This document shows, piece by piece, positions 1-6,400 of a stretch of 7,698 nt of DNA (position 1 is its first letter; every line of letters begins with the position of its first letter). The notes under the pieces were generated by a model. That model had not been told where the DNA came from and made no database searches. It worked only from the letters and a program-made list of their open reading frames with translations. The stretch is from Candidatus Woesearchaeota archaeon (GTDB taxonomy: Archaea > Nanoarchaeota > Nanoarchaeia > Woesearchaeales > GW2011-AR4). The stretch is from assembly GCA_023259315.1 (NCBI GenBank), contig JAHFQL010000056.1, positions 1 to 7,698 of the forward strand, given 5' to 3'. Made by a program: the position numbers and the translations under genes.

Positions 1-114
1 GGCTCTGCTGGGCACGTTTCACAAGAGCAAGTCAGAAGATACATTCAGGAACAACAAGGAAAAGATGTATTTGAGTATGACATTTATGGTTGTCCTCAAC
101 ATTTGAAAGGGTAG
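1..114 (+). CDS. tnpA: IS200/IS605-family Y1 transposase TnpA, C-terminal end only (5' part outside window)
   Basis: Reading frame 1 is open from the first base to a TAG at 112-114 and gives 37 residues. The segment starts GSAGHVSQEQ and continues with the RRYIQEQ helix. In the IS200/IS605 HUH transposases this is the final alpha helix, which carries the catalytic tyrosine and a glutamine four residues later. Here these are Tyr14 and Gln18 of the fragment (codons 40-42 and 52-54), and both are intact. The 23 residues after the tyrosine match the short tail of these roughly 130-155-residue enzymes. The enzyme cuts and rejoins single-stranded DNA at hairpin-bearing element ends. The HUH histidine motif would lie upstream, outside the window, so whether the gene is intact cannot be judged. 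Identification rests on motif recognition, not on a search. Confidence 0.75.
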   Translation, partial: GSAGHVSQEQVRRYIQEQQGKDVFEYDIYGCPQHLKG

Positions 115-159
115 CTCAAAATTGGCGACTTTTTGGAACAAAATTAACCACTTTCTAGT

Positions 160-179
160 AGCTTTTAAAAACAAAAGCT
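160..179. repeat. Inverted repeat / hairpin downstream of tnpA, candidate IS right-end hairpin
   Basis: A perfect 7-bp stem (AGCTTTT at 160-166, AAAAGCT at 173-179) encloses a 6-base loop and lies 46 bases after the tnpA stop. TnpA of the IS200/IS605 family recognises subterminal hairpins near each end, so this could be the right end of a tnpA-only element. It is AT-rich and weak, and could instead be chance or a terminator-like structure. The last two bases of the stem overlap the TATA box of the following gene. Confidence 0.35.
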
Positions 180-187
180 TTATAAAT
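178..187 (+). promoter_or_regulatory. TATA box for the gene at 210
   Basis: CTTTATAAAT matches the archaeal TATA consensus and starts 32 bases upstream of the ATG at 210. Archaeal transcription usually starts about 25 bases after the box centre, so the transcript would begin at or next to the ATG and be leaderless. No Shine-Dalgarno-like sequence precedes the ATG, which agrees. The box overlaps the 3' arm of the 160-179 hairpin. Confidence 0.65.
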
Positions 188-209
188 CAAACAAAACTCT
201 ATTTAATTC

Positions 210-1028
210 ATGGATACTAAATTCGAATCATTTAGACCCCGACTTGAATCAATAGTAGGAAGTGGAGGAATCAAAACCTTTGTAAGGGATAGAATACTAA
301 ATGGCGCTGGTCCAGAACTAGATTGTAGATTTGATGATGAAGTTCCAGAATCTTTACTTTTATATTTTGCTGGTTATTTTGAAAATAATGGAAAGGTGTA
401 CAGAGATGAACTTCTTGGGGCTGCCAGAGAACTCCTAACAGAAGTAGTTCATGAAATTCCATCTGGCACATTTGATTATGTTTCTGGATTAGGATTACTT
501 TTGGAAAAAGGTAGAGATAAGCAATCTTGCCCTATTGCTCTGGATTTGCTGGTAAGTAAAGGAAGCACATCAGTTGCTACTCCTGCGTATTTCACATTAG
601 ATGGGGAAGCAAGACTTTTAAATGTTTTTGGAGCAAATTATGATATTTCTTTACCGGATGATAAAAAAACTCAAGCTAAAACTTTGTTGTTAGGATATAT
701 AAATGGAAACTTCCATAATGATCTCGTTCAAAATGCCTTCTATGCTTTATTTACAATTGATAGAGCTGAAGTTAAAGTACTCCCAACAGTATTTAGTAAA
801 ACAAATTGTCAAGATTTCGGACCTGTGGCGTGGAGTATGGTTGTATCACGCACAGAGACCGAAGCATATCAATTAGCCCATGAACTTGTAACTCTTAAGC
901 CACAAAATATAGATTATTTTATGAATGCTTTGAGATTTTCTTCTTCAGGATTCAGAGATGAAAGAACTGCAAGATTTCGTGATGAAGTAAGTGAAGCCAG
1001 AAAATTACCTTCGTCTCCAAATCCTTGA
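210..1028 (+). CDS. Hypothetical protein, 272 residues, possible IS passenger
   Basis: I do not recognise this protein. It opens with ATG at 210, placed by the TATA box as a leaderless start, and ends with TGA at 1026-1028. The sequence is soluble-looking, with no signal peptide or membrane segment. It contains many short amphipathic helical stretches (for example around residues 60-80, 155-185 and 215-245), which suggests an all-helical, perhaps repeat-like fold. It has no cysteine pair, nucleotide-binding loop or obvious catalytic motif. It occupies the place where an IS605-type element would carry tnpB, between a TnpA C-terminus and an IS-end-like structure at 1061-1140, but it shows none of the RuvC or zinc-finger motifs of TnpB. 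It may therefore be a passenger gene or simply a neighbour of the insertion. That it is a real gene is likely from its length and promoter; its function is unknown. Confidence 0.75.
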   Translation: MDTKFESFRPRLESIVGSGGIKTFVRDRILNGAGPELDCRFDDEVPESLLLYFAGYFENNGKVYRDELLGAARELLTEVVHEIPSGTFDYVSGLGLLLEKGRDKQSCPIALDLLVSKGSTSVATPAYFTLDGEARLLNVFGANYDISLPDDKKTQAKTLLLGYINGNFHNDLVQNAFYALFTIDRAEVKVLPTVFSKTNCQDFGPVAWSMVVSRTETEAYQLAHELVTLKPQNIDYFMNALRFSSSGFRDERTARFRDEVSEARKLPSSPNP

Positions 1029-1060
1029 TTGATCTATAACACTCATTGAAATATTTTTAT

Positions 1061-1140
1061 GGCTTCCGCCTCTTGCACAAACACAAGATTGAGACGACGG
1101 GCTTCATCCCACAGATAAATCAGTGGGTATTCTGCCTACG
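1061..1140 (+). mobile_element. Candidate IS605/TnpB-type right end or guide-RNA scaffold remnant
   Basis: This non-coding stretch is more GC-rich than its flanks and forms two hairpins. The first is TCTTG/CAAGA (1071-1075 with 1084-1088) with an 8-base loop. The second is two-tiered: GGGC (1099-1102) pairs with GCCT (1134-1137, one G-U), an internal loop follows, then CCCAC (1108-1112) pairs with GTGGG (1123-1127). The layout GGGCTTCATCCCAC, loop, GTGGG, then TTCTGCC resembles, from memory, the conserved right end of many IS200/IS605 elements, which also forms the 3' part of the TnpB guide RNA. No tnpB lies upstream. The alternatives are an independent small structured RNA or a decayed element end. 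A covariance-model or ISfinder search would decide this. Confidence 0.45.
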
Positions 1141-1168
1141 ATTTTATAATAAAATTTTTAAACCATTA

Positions 1169-1179
1169 CTTTTATAAAC
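1169..1179 (+). promoter_or_regulatory. TATA box for tRNA-Gly
   Basis: CTTTTATAAAC begins 34 bases upstream of the tRNA 5' end at 1203, the usual archaeal spacing for a transcript starting a few bases before the mature tRNA. The surrounding sequence, including a CAAAACTTCTATTT stretch at 1187-1200, closely resembles the promoter region of the gene at 210. Confidence 0.65.
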
Positions 1180-1239
1180 AATAATTCAAAACTTCTATTT
1201 GTGCGCTGGTGGTCTAATGGCTATGACTGCGGCCTTCCA

Positions 1240-1252
1240 TTAACTAGAAGGC
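1240..1252 (+). other. tRNA intron 1, canonical site 37/38, 13 nt
   Basis: The precursor forms a bulge-helix-bulge. The anticodon stem is followed by a 4-bp helix (CUUC 1234-1237 with GAAG 1247-1250), with 3-base bulges CAU (1238-1240) and GCA (1251-1253). Cutting after the second base of each bulge, the usual rule for the archaeal splicing endonuclease EndA, removes 1240-1252 and restores a 7-base anticodon loop. The intron is very short: beyond the helix there is only a 6-base cap (1241-1246). Confidence 0.9.
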
Positions 1253-1273
1253 AGCCGCGTGTCCGGGTTCGAA

Positions 1274-1297
1274 CTTGAATAAAAATTTCAACGAATG
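1274..1297 (+). other. tRNA intron 2, non-canonical site 59/60 in the T loop, 24 nt
   Basis: The motif is a complete hBHBh' structure. The outer helix is the T stem (1263-1267 with 1299-1303). The central 4-bp helix is UUCG 1268-1271 with CGAA 1292-1295. The 3-base bulges are AAC (1272-1274) and UGU (1296-1298). The inner helix is UUGAA 1275-1279 with UUCAA 1287-1291, closed by a 7-base loop. Cutting after the second base of each bulge removes 1274-1297 and restores the T loop UUCGAAU exactly. Introns outside 37/38 are known mostly from Thermoproteales and a few other archaea, and usually need a splicing endonuclease with relaxed specificity. Confidence 0.92.
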
Positions 1298-1311
1298 TCC
1301 CGGCCGGCGCA

Positions 1312-1321
1312 TTTTAATTTT
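1312..1321 (+). terminator. T-tract terminator after tRNA-Gly
   Basis: Two TTTT runs (1312-1315 and 1318-1321) follow the discriminator base directly, as expected for intrinsic termination by archaeal RNA polymerase. The convergent gene on the minus strand ends at 1330, so the same AT-rich gap separates the two transcripts. Confidence 0.5.
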
Positions 1322-1329
1322 AGAATTAT

Positions 1330-1728
1330 TCAACCAAACTTTCTTTCAAAAGACTTTTTGTCGTCGTAATTCAAGAAATTCTTATGATGTTTTGGCTCTT
1401 TAAATCCATTATACTTTTTATGTTTTATACCACACCAATAATTTTCTGTGGCGCCGGCAATTGCAACTGCATAATTCAACAAGCCATTTGCATAGCTGCA
1501 ATAGGCGCAATTAATTTTTTCATACCAGTTAAGATATTTTAGCTTGTGCCTGTCGATTCTTATGTAATTACGTCGCTTGATTAATTTAATGCTATACAGC
1601 CTGAAGCATGTTTGCTTGTACAGCTCAATTGACACATCTAGAATAATTAAAGGAATCAGTATAATCCATATAAAAGGTATTGAGAGGAGATGCCTGAAAA
1701 ATCTCCCGGAATGTATTTTATATTCCAT
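1330..1728 (-). CDS. Small membrane-anchored protein with conserved Cys/His motif
   Basis: This 132-residue protein starts with ATG at 1728 and ends with TGA. Residues 14-30 form a strongly hydrophobic segment next to a basic N-terminus, so it is probably anchored in the membrane with a small soluble domain following. That domain contains an RIDRH motif (57-61) and then CAYC (Cys74, Cys77), YWCGIKH (Cys99, His103) and HH (114-115), a spacing that suggests a metal site. I recall similar uncharacterised proteins with a CxYCxYANGL and YWCxIKH pattern in other uncultured archaea and in Patescibacteria, but cannot confirm this here. The start lies 16 bases after the stop of the upstream coiled-coil gene with no obvious promoter between, so the two are probably one operon. 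Function unknown. Confidence 0.8.
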   Translation of the reverse strand: MEYKIHSGRFFRHLLSIPFIWIILIPLIILDVSIELYKQTCFRLYSIKLIKRRNYIRIDRHKLKYLNWYEKINCAYCSYANGLLNYAVAIAGATENYWCGIKHKKYNGFKEPKHHKNFLNYDDKKSFERKFG

Positions 1729-1744
1729 AATGATTAAAAATAAA

Positions 1745-2599
1745 TTAAATCATCGGATTCTTTTCCCTGATGACTTCATAAACCTGCTTTGTTTTTGGAG
1801 TTTCTTTTTTTGTGACTGTCTTGTTTTTTGTCACAGTCTTTGTTATTTTTCTTTTTGGAGTCTTTATTGTTGTCACAATTTTTTTGGGAGTTATTTTTTT
1901 TGTTATGGTTTTTCTTGTTACTGTTTTTTTTCTGGATGTTCTTCTTGCAAATCTGGTCACGCCAACACTCTCAATTTTCTTGTTAAGCTGAAGCATTCTT
2001 CTACGCTGGCTTCTTATTTTTGCTTCAAGCTCGTCATCAGCTTTCCTTATCGACCTTAATTTCCTGTTGACTAGATTATTAATCTTTCGAATGTTTTCCT
2101 GAGAGTCCTTAACGGCAGAACTAAGTTTTTTTGTTTTTGCGGATTGTGATTTGGACCTTGGAAGCAAATCTTTCAATGCATTGGTATTAACAGTCATTTT
2201 TTTTGACAAGGTTTTCATCTGTTTTTCAGAGCTGCCGATTTTCTTGCCAAAATTAGAGATTTTAGACTCCAGAGCTGAAGTCATGCCATCAACCTTTGAT
2301 TCCACATTTGATTCCATGCTGTCAAGCGTGGATTTGACAATCACATTCAAATTCTCTATCTTTTCTTCCATTCTTGAATTTCTGGAATTCTGCTGCTCAA
2401 TATTTGACCTGAATATTTCGACTGAATTTGCAACTTCCCCTATTTTTTTATTAATCTCAAAAGCCTTTTCTTCCATTGACATGAACATTGTCCTAATATT
2501 AACAAGGTTAACATTCAGGTTAGAAATATCCGTGCTCACCAAATTAAACGATTCTATAGTCTTGTTTTTGTGCTCCTCAAATTCCCTTCTTAAACCCAA
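1745..2599 (-). CDS. Coiled-coil protein with Lys/Thr-rich basic C-terminal tail
   Basis: The gene encodes 284 residues. Residues 1 to about 215 are rich in Glu, Lys, Ser, Asn and regularly spaced Ile, Leu and Met, consistent with long coiled coils broken near 140-160. Residues 216-272 are almost free of acidic residues and made of Lys, Arg and Thr repeats with three TPK motifs, like the tails of histone H1-type or other nucleic-acid-binding proteins. There are no membrane segments or catalytic motifs. The start is TTG at 2597-2599. No ATG or GTG lies in frame between it and the upstream stop codon, and a GGGAGTGG ribosome-binding site ends 6 bases before it. A role in binding DNA or RNA, or in cell structure, is inference from composition only. 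It is likely co-transcribed with the small membrane protein 16 bases downstream. Confidence 0.8.
   Translation of the reverse strand: MGLRREFEEHKNKTIESFNLVSTDISNLNVNLVNIRTMFMSMEEKAFEINKKIGEVANSVEIFRSNIEQQNSRNSRMEEKIENLNVIVKSTLDSMESNVESKVDGMTSALESKISNFGKKIGSSEKQMKTLSKKMTVNTNALKDLLPRSKSQSAKTKKLSSAVKDSQENIRKINNLVNRKLRSIRKADDELEAKIRSQRRRMLQLNKKIESVGVTRFARRTSRKKTVTRKTITKKITPKKIVTTIKTPKRKITKTVTKNKTVTKKETPKTKQVYEVIREKNPMI
1784..1954 (-). repeat. Degenerate repeats encoding the Lys/Thr tail
   Basis: Within the coiled-coil gene, codons 216-272 form imperfect repeats of a (T/K)(V/I)TKK-type unit. TPK motifs at residues 237, 247 and 267 are 10 and 20 residues apart. At DNA level the motif TTTTTGGAGT recurs on the plus strand at 1792-1801 and 1852-1861, with a related copy near 1881-1891, so spacings are near multiples of 30 bases. 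This points to growth by tandem duplication and makes the tail a likely site of length variation. Confidence 0.6.
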
Positions 2600-2605
2600 C
2601 TTATA

Positions 2606-2613
2606 CCACTCCC
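2606..2613 (-). promoter_or_regulatory. Ribosome-binding site deciding the TTG start of the coiled-coil gene
   Basis: On the minus strand GGGAGTGG precedes TATAAG and then TTG. The GGGAG core lies 9 bases from the start codon. It is the best Shine-Dalgarno-like match at any start in the window and supports the rare TTG start. Confidence 0.55.
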
Positions 2614-2635
2614 AAATAATAAAAACAATTCTGAC

Positions 2636-2645
2636 TATTTAAATC
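2636..2645 (-). promoter_or_regulatory. TATA box for the coiled-coil / membrane-protein operon
   Basis: GATTTAAATA on the minus strand predicts transcription starting near 2614, giving a leader of about 15 bases that just contains the ribosome-binding site. It lies 23 bases from the divergent TATA box at 2669, so the two promoters are packed back to back. Confidence 0.5.
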
Positions 2646-2668
2646 TTTTGATATTTAAATCCAAGCAT

Positions 2669-2678
2669 CTTTATAAAT
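2669..2678 (+). promoter_or_regulatory. TATA box for the glycosyltransferase
   Basis: CTTTATAAAT, identical to the box at 178-187, begins 31 bases before the ATG at 2700. This predicts a leaderless transcript and supports 2700 over the TTG at 2694 as start. Confidence 0.65.
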
Positions 2679-2699
2679 GAAATACAATTACTTTTGGGC

Positions 2700-3401
2700 A
2701 TGATAAGCATAATAATACCTGCTTTTAATGAGGAACAATACCTCCCGAAGCTTCTCGAATGCCTAAAAAATCAGACATACAAGGATTATGAAATCATTGT
2801 CGTTGACGCCAATTCAAAAGACAAGACAAGGGAAATAGCCAATAAATACGGGTGCAGGATTGTCAAAAGCGGCGCATTGCCCGGCATTGGAAGAAACAAA
2901 GGCGCGAAGATAGCAAAAGGAAACATTTTGCTCTTTCTGGATGCTGACACATTGATTAACAGTTCTTTTCTCAAGAATTCAATTGAAGAGTTTGAAAAAA
3001 ACAACCTTGATGCTGCAAGTGTGAAAATAATTCCGCAAAGCAACAAGCTGATAGATAAGGTTTTTCTTGGCATTTTTAATGCTTGGGTAACTTCAACCCA
3101 ATATTTTTATCCTCATGCGATTGGCGCCTGCATTTTCTGCAAAAAATGGCTGCACGGCAAAATTAATGGATTTGATGAAAAAATTGCTGTTGCAGAAGAC
3201 ATGGATTATGTAAAGCGGTGCAGCACGTCTGGCAAGTTTAGGATTTTGAAGAATGCAAAACTATATTTTTCAATGAGAAGATACGAGCATTACGGCCACT
3301 TCAACGTTGCAATGAAAATAATTCTCGGAGAGGTTTACAGGATGTTCGTAGGCGAGTTGAAGAAGGACATGTTTGACTACAGGGTGAGGGACAGGAAATA
3401 A
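2700..3401 (+). CDS. Family 2 glycosyltransferase (GT-A fold)
   Basis: This 233-residue enzyme is predicted to transfer a sugar from a nucleotide-sugar donor to an acceptor in the cytoplasm, probably for cell-surface glycans, glycolipids or protein glycosylation. Family 2 hallmarks are in order: N-terminal strand with IPAFNEE (residues 6-12), IIVVDANS with nucleotide-binding Asp36, GIGRNKGAK (62-70), the metal-binding DAD motif (81-83), and AEDMD (165-169) at the position of the catalytic ED motif. There are no membrane helices, so it is only the catalytic domain, short but complete for this family. The ATG at 2700 is preferred over TTG at 2694 because the TATA box places the transcript start there. 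It stands alone with no sugar-biosynthesis neighbours, so donor and acceptor cannot be named. Its stop is 7 bases from the convergent smc stop. Confidence 0.9.
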   Translation: MISIIIPAFNEEQYLPKLLECLKNQTYKDYEIIVVDANSKDKTREIANKYGCRIVKSGALPGIGRNKGAKIAKGNILLFLDADTLINSSFLKNSIEEFEKNNLDAASVKIIPQSNKLIDKVFLGIFNAWVTSTQYFYPHAIGACIFCKKWLHGKINGFDEKIAVAEDMDYVKRCSTSGKFRILKNAKLYFSMRRYEHYGHFNVAMKIILGEVYRMFVGELKKDMFDYRVRDRK

Positions 3402-3408
3402 TCCTGAA

Positions 3409-6400
3409 TCAAATCTTCAAGCTCACAACTTGTGAAATCCCATCCTCATTCATTGATACTCCATAGAGAATGTCTGCTGTGGAGATAACATTGTCATTGT
3501 GGCTTATCATAACATATTGTGCTTTATCCGAGTATTTTCTTATCAACTTGGCAAGCCTCTCGCTATTGTGCTTGTCAAGTGCGGCATCCACCTCGTCAAG
3601 CACGTAAAATGATGCAGGCTCGTGCTCCTGTATTGCAAAAATAAATGCCAGGGCCGTCATGGTTTTTTCTCCGCCTGACAAGCTCCTTATGTCAAGGAAC
3701 TTGCTTCCCGTTATCTTGACATTGACCCTTACTCCTGCCTCAAAGGGATTTTCATCGTTTTCCAATACCAAAGTCGCTTCAGCGCCTTTGCTTGTGAGCA
3801 TTCCAAAAAAGTTCTTGAAATTAGTATTCACAATATCAAAAGTCTTCATAAACAGTTCCTTTTTTTTGCCCTCTATTTCATTCATCATGGCCAAAACATC
3901 TTCCTTTTCTTTTGCAAGTTTGTCTTTTTTCTCGAGGAATTCATTATACTGCTTTTCTGCCTCATCATATACTTCAAGAGCCCTCATATTCACAGAGCCG
4001 ATGTCCTGCATCATCCTCTCGAATTTGGAAATTTCATTTTTTAGTTGCTCCTCTCCCTTATCCAGAGCCAGCTTGACCCCCTCATATTGCTGGAATTCCT
4101 GGTTTAAGGCTGCCAATGAAGCAGAAAATTCTGCATTCTTCAAGGAGTTAAAATTCACTTTTATCTCAACCTGCCTGCTTTCCTCAGTTAATTTATCTGT
4201 TGAAATTTCATTTTTTTGAATTTCCTCATTTATTTTGCCTTGCTTCCCAAAAAGGCTTTTGAATTTTGTGTAGAACTCCCTTGCGGTATTCTCCTTCTCC
4301 CTGAGAAGCGCTTCCTTCTCCTTAATTGTGTCCTGCAGTTTGTTTGACTCATTTGCAAAAGTCTCCTCGTCCTTGTCCATGGCCTTCAATATTTTCTCTA
4401 TCTTTTCTTTTTCTGGGATGAATATGTTTATTATCTGCGCGTCCAGGTTTTTGATCTCGGAGCTTAGCCTTATTATCTCTTCGCTTAACTCTTTGTACTT
4501 CTGCTCAAAAGTATTCAGCTCGGCAAGCAAAGTTGGGTCATTAAGTTGCGCAATCACGCTCCTTAATTTCTGCTTTTCAATTTTAAGGTTCGTAAGCTCT
4601 CTGTTGGCTTCGGAAATCTTGCTGTTGATTTTATTTATTTGGTCGTCAATTTCCTTTTCTTTTGCCTGCAGCTCTTTCTGCTGCTGCATTGAAAAGTCAG
4701 TATCGCTTGACTCAAGTTGCATTGAAGTCTCTGATTTTATTATTTCCCCTTCCAAAATCGCTTTTCTCTCTCGTAACCCTGTTATATTCGCCTCATTTTC
4801 AGTTCTTTTTTTCTCTAAGATATCCATCAAATTGGATAATTCTCTTAATTTTTTCTCGTTTTCCTCAAGGCTTTCTCCAATTTCTTTTTCTTTAAAGCCG
4901 AATGCCTCTTTTCTTCTCTCCCTGAAACCGCCGTGCATGGCCCCGCTTACTTCCGCAATATCGCCATCCAAAGTCACGAATTTTGCCTTTCCTATGCCCA
5001 AGCGTGTAGCTACATGGATATTGTCCACAATCAAAGTGTCAGAGAACACATGCGAGAATATTTTCTTGAATTTTGGGTCATAAGAAACGAGGCTTATTGC
5101 AAAATCATGAACGCCTTTTGCCCCGATCAATTTTTTTGCTTCGTCGCTTGCTTCCTTTGAATTGATTTTATTCAAGGGCAAAAATGTCGCAGTTCCGAGC
5201 TTGTTTTCCTTCAGGTATACTATCAATTCTGCCGCTAGTTTATCATTTTCCACAACAATGCTTTTTATCCTTGGCCCTGCGGCAATTTCCAAAGCTACTG
5301 CGTACTTCGAGCTTACATTCCCCAAGTCAGCCACAGTCCCGTAAATTCCAGGCTTCTTGTTTTTCAACTCAAGAATCTTTTTGACGGCAAGGTCGCCTCT
5401 GGCAAACTCCTTGATTGTTATATCCTTTGCCCTTAATTTGGCAGTCTCTTCGCTGGTTTCATTCAGCTTCCTTCTTGCCTCAGAAATTTGTATTGACAAT
5501 GAGGAATCGTCATCAAGCAATTTGTTCAATTCCAGAGTTATTATTTTAAATCGCTGCCTTTTATCCTTTAAAGAGTCTATCTGCTGCCTATGTTCTTTTT
5601 CAACATCAATGACTTTTTTTATCCTGTCGTCTATAGCGCCTATGTCATGGCTTATCCTGTCTTTTTCCCTTATAAGATTGTGCTGGCTTTCCCGCAATGC
5701 AGTTATATCTTTCTGCAGCTCCTCTGCCTTTCTGTCTATTTCTTCGACATTTTTTTCTATATCGGCAAGATTATCAAGATTGTTTTTTTCCTTGAATTTT
5801 GTTATCTTGCTTTTAATTACCGCCCTATCCTTGTTTTTTGCATTGATTTGCGCTTCAAAGTCTTTTTTCTCGTTGGTTAATTGGACAATTCTTCTTTCAG
5901 TGTCTTCTATGCTTGCGCCCAAGTCGCTTCTTCTCTGCTTTATCCTGCTTAATTCGCTTTTTATCGTTTCAATCCTTGAATTGTTCTTTGTCAGTTCTAT
6001 CTTTAGTGATTCTACTTCCTTGTTGAGTTTTATCTGCTCTATTTCCCCTTTTTCCTCAATCTCTTTTGATATCGCCTCTATCTGTTTCTTCTTTTCCTCA
6101 TTTTCTGACTTTAATTTTGCTATCTTCTCCCTAAAATTGGCCAAATCCTTGTTTCCAGCATCTATCTTTTCCTGTATTGCTTTTTTCTCGGCGTCTTTTT
6201 TATCAATCTGAATTTTTAGATATGATGCTTTGTTCATCTTTATATTGTCGCTCATCTCCTTGTACTTCATTGCCTGGTCTCGGTCATTCTTTAATTCCTT
6301 AAGGTAAGTGTGCCTTTCTGTCAGGATAAGTTCTGTTTCCCTCAAGTGCTGCTCAACTTTTTCAAGCTCGAGCATTGCCTTGTGTTTTTTCTCTTCATAG

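Larger units (their letters stand above)
1203..1311 (+). tRNA. trnG: tRNA-Gly(UCC) with two introns
   Basis: All cloverleaf parts are present. The acceptor stem is 1203-1209 with 1304-1310 (7 bp, one U-G), and the discriminator is A1311. The D stem is 1212-1214 with 1225-1227, with GG in its loop. The anticodon stem is GCGGC 1229-1233 with GCCGC 1254-1258. The T stem is CCGGG 1263-1267 with CCCGG 1299-1303. The anticodon UCC is at 1236-1238, preceded by U33, and decodes Gly GGA and GGG. CCA is not encoded. Two insertions interrupt the gene: 13 bases after position 37 and 24 bases after position 59 in the T loop. Each is bounded by an archaeal bulge-helix-bulge motif. Removing both gives loops CUUCCAA and UUCGAAU and a mature length of 72 nt. 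A plain tRNA scan may miss or misjudge this gene because of the T-loop insertion. Confidence 0.95.

Noticed and set aside
271..471. Minus-strand 66-residue ORF inside the 210-1028 gene
   Set aside because: It is a short shadow of a longer gene that has a clear promoter.
1270..1295. CGAA direct repeat in the T-loop region read as a small duplication or a broken tRNA
   Set aside because: The second CGAA is the intron strand that pairs with UUCG in the splicing motif, and removing the intron restores a perfect T loop, so the tRNA is not broken.
1811..1835. Inverted repeat TGTGAC/GTCACA as a terminator or operator
   Set aside because: It lies inside the Lys/Thr repeat coding region and is explained by repeated TVTK-type codons.
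1577..2642. Plus-strand ORFs 1577-2059 and 2151-2642
   Set aside because: They are mirror frames of the coiled-coil and membrane-protein genes, with Cys/Phe/Ser-rich products and no promoter of their own. The minus-strand frames have coherent protein features and a ribosome-binding site.
2694..2699. TTG at 2694 as glycosyltransferase start
   Set aside because: It would add only Met-Gly before the ATG at 2700. The TATA box spacing and the typical MISIIIPAFNEE start favour 2700.
3659..6211. Several long plus-strand ORFs opposite smc (for example 3659-4219, 4328-5083 and 5357-6211)
   Set aside because: They are antisense shadows of the Lys/Glu-rich SMC coiled coils, with Ser/Phe-rich low-complexity products and no domains. 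SMC itself is intact with all motifs.
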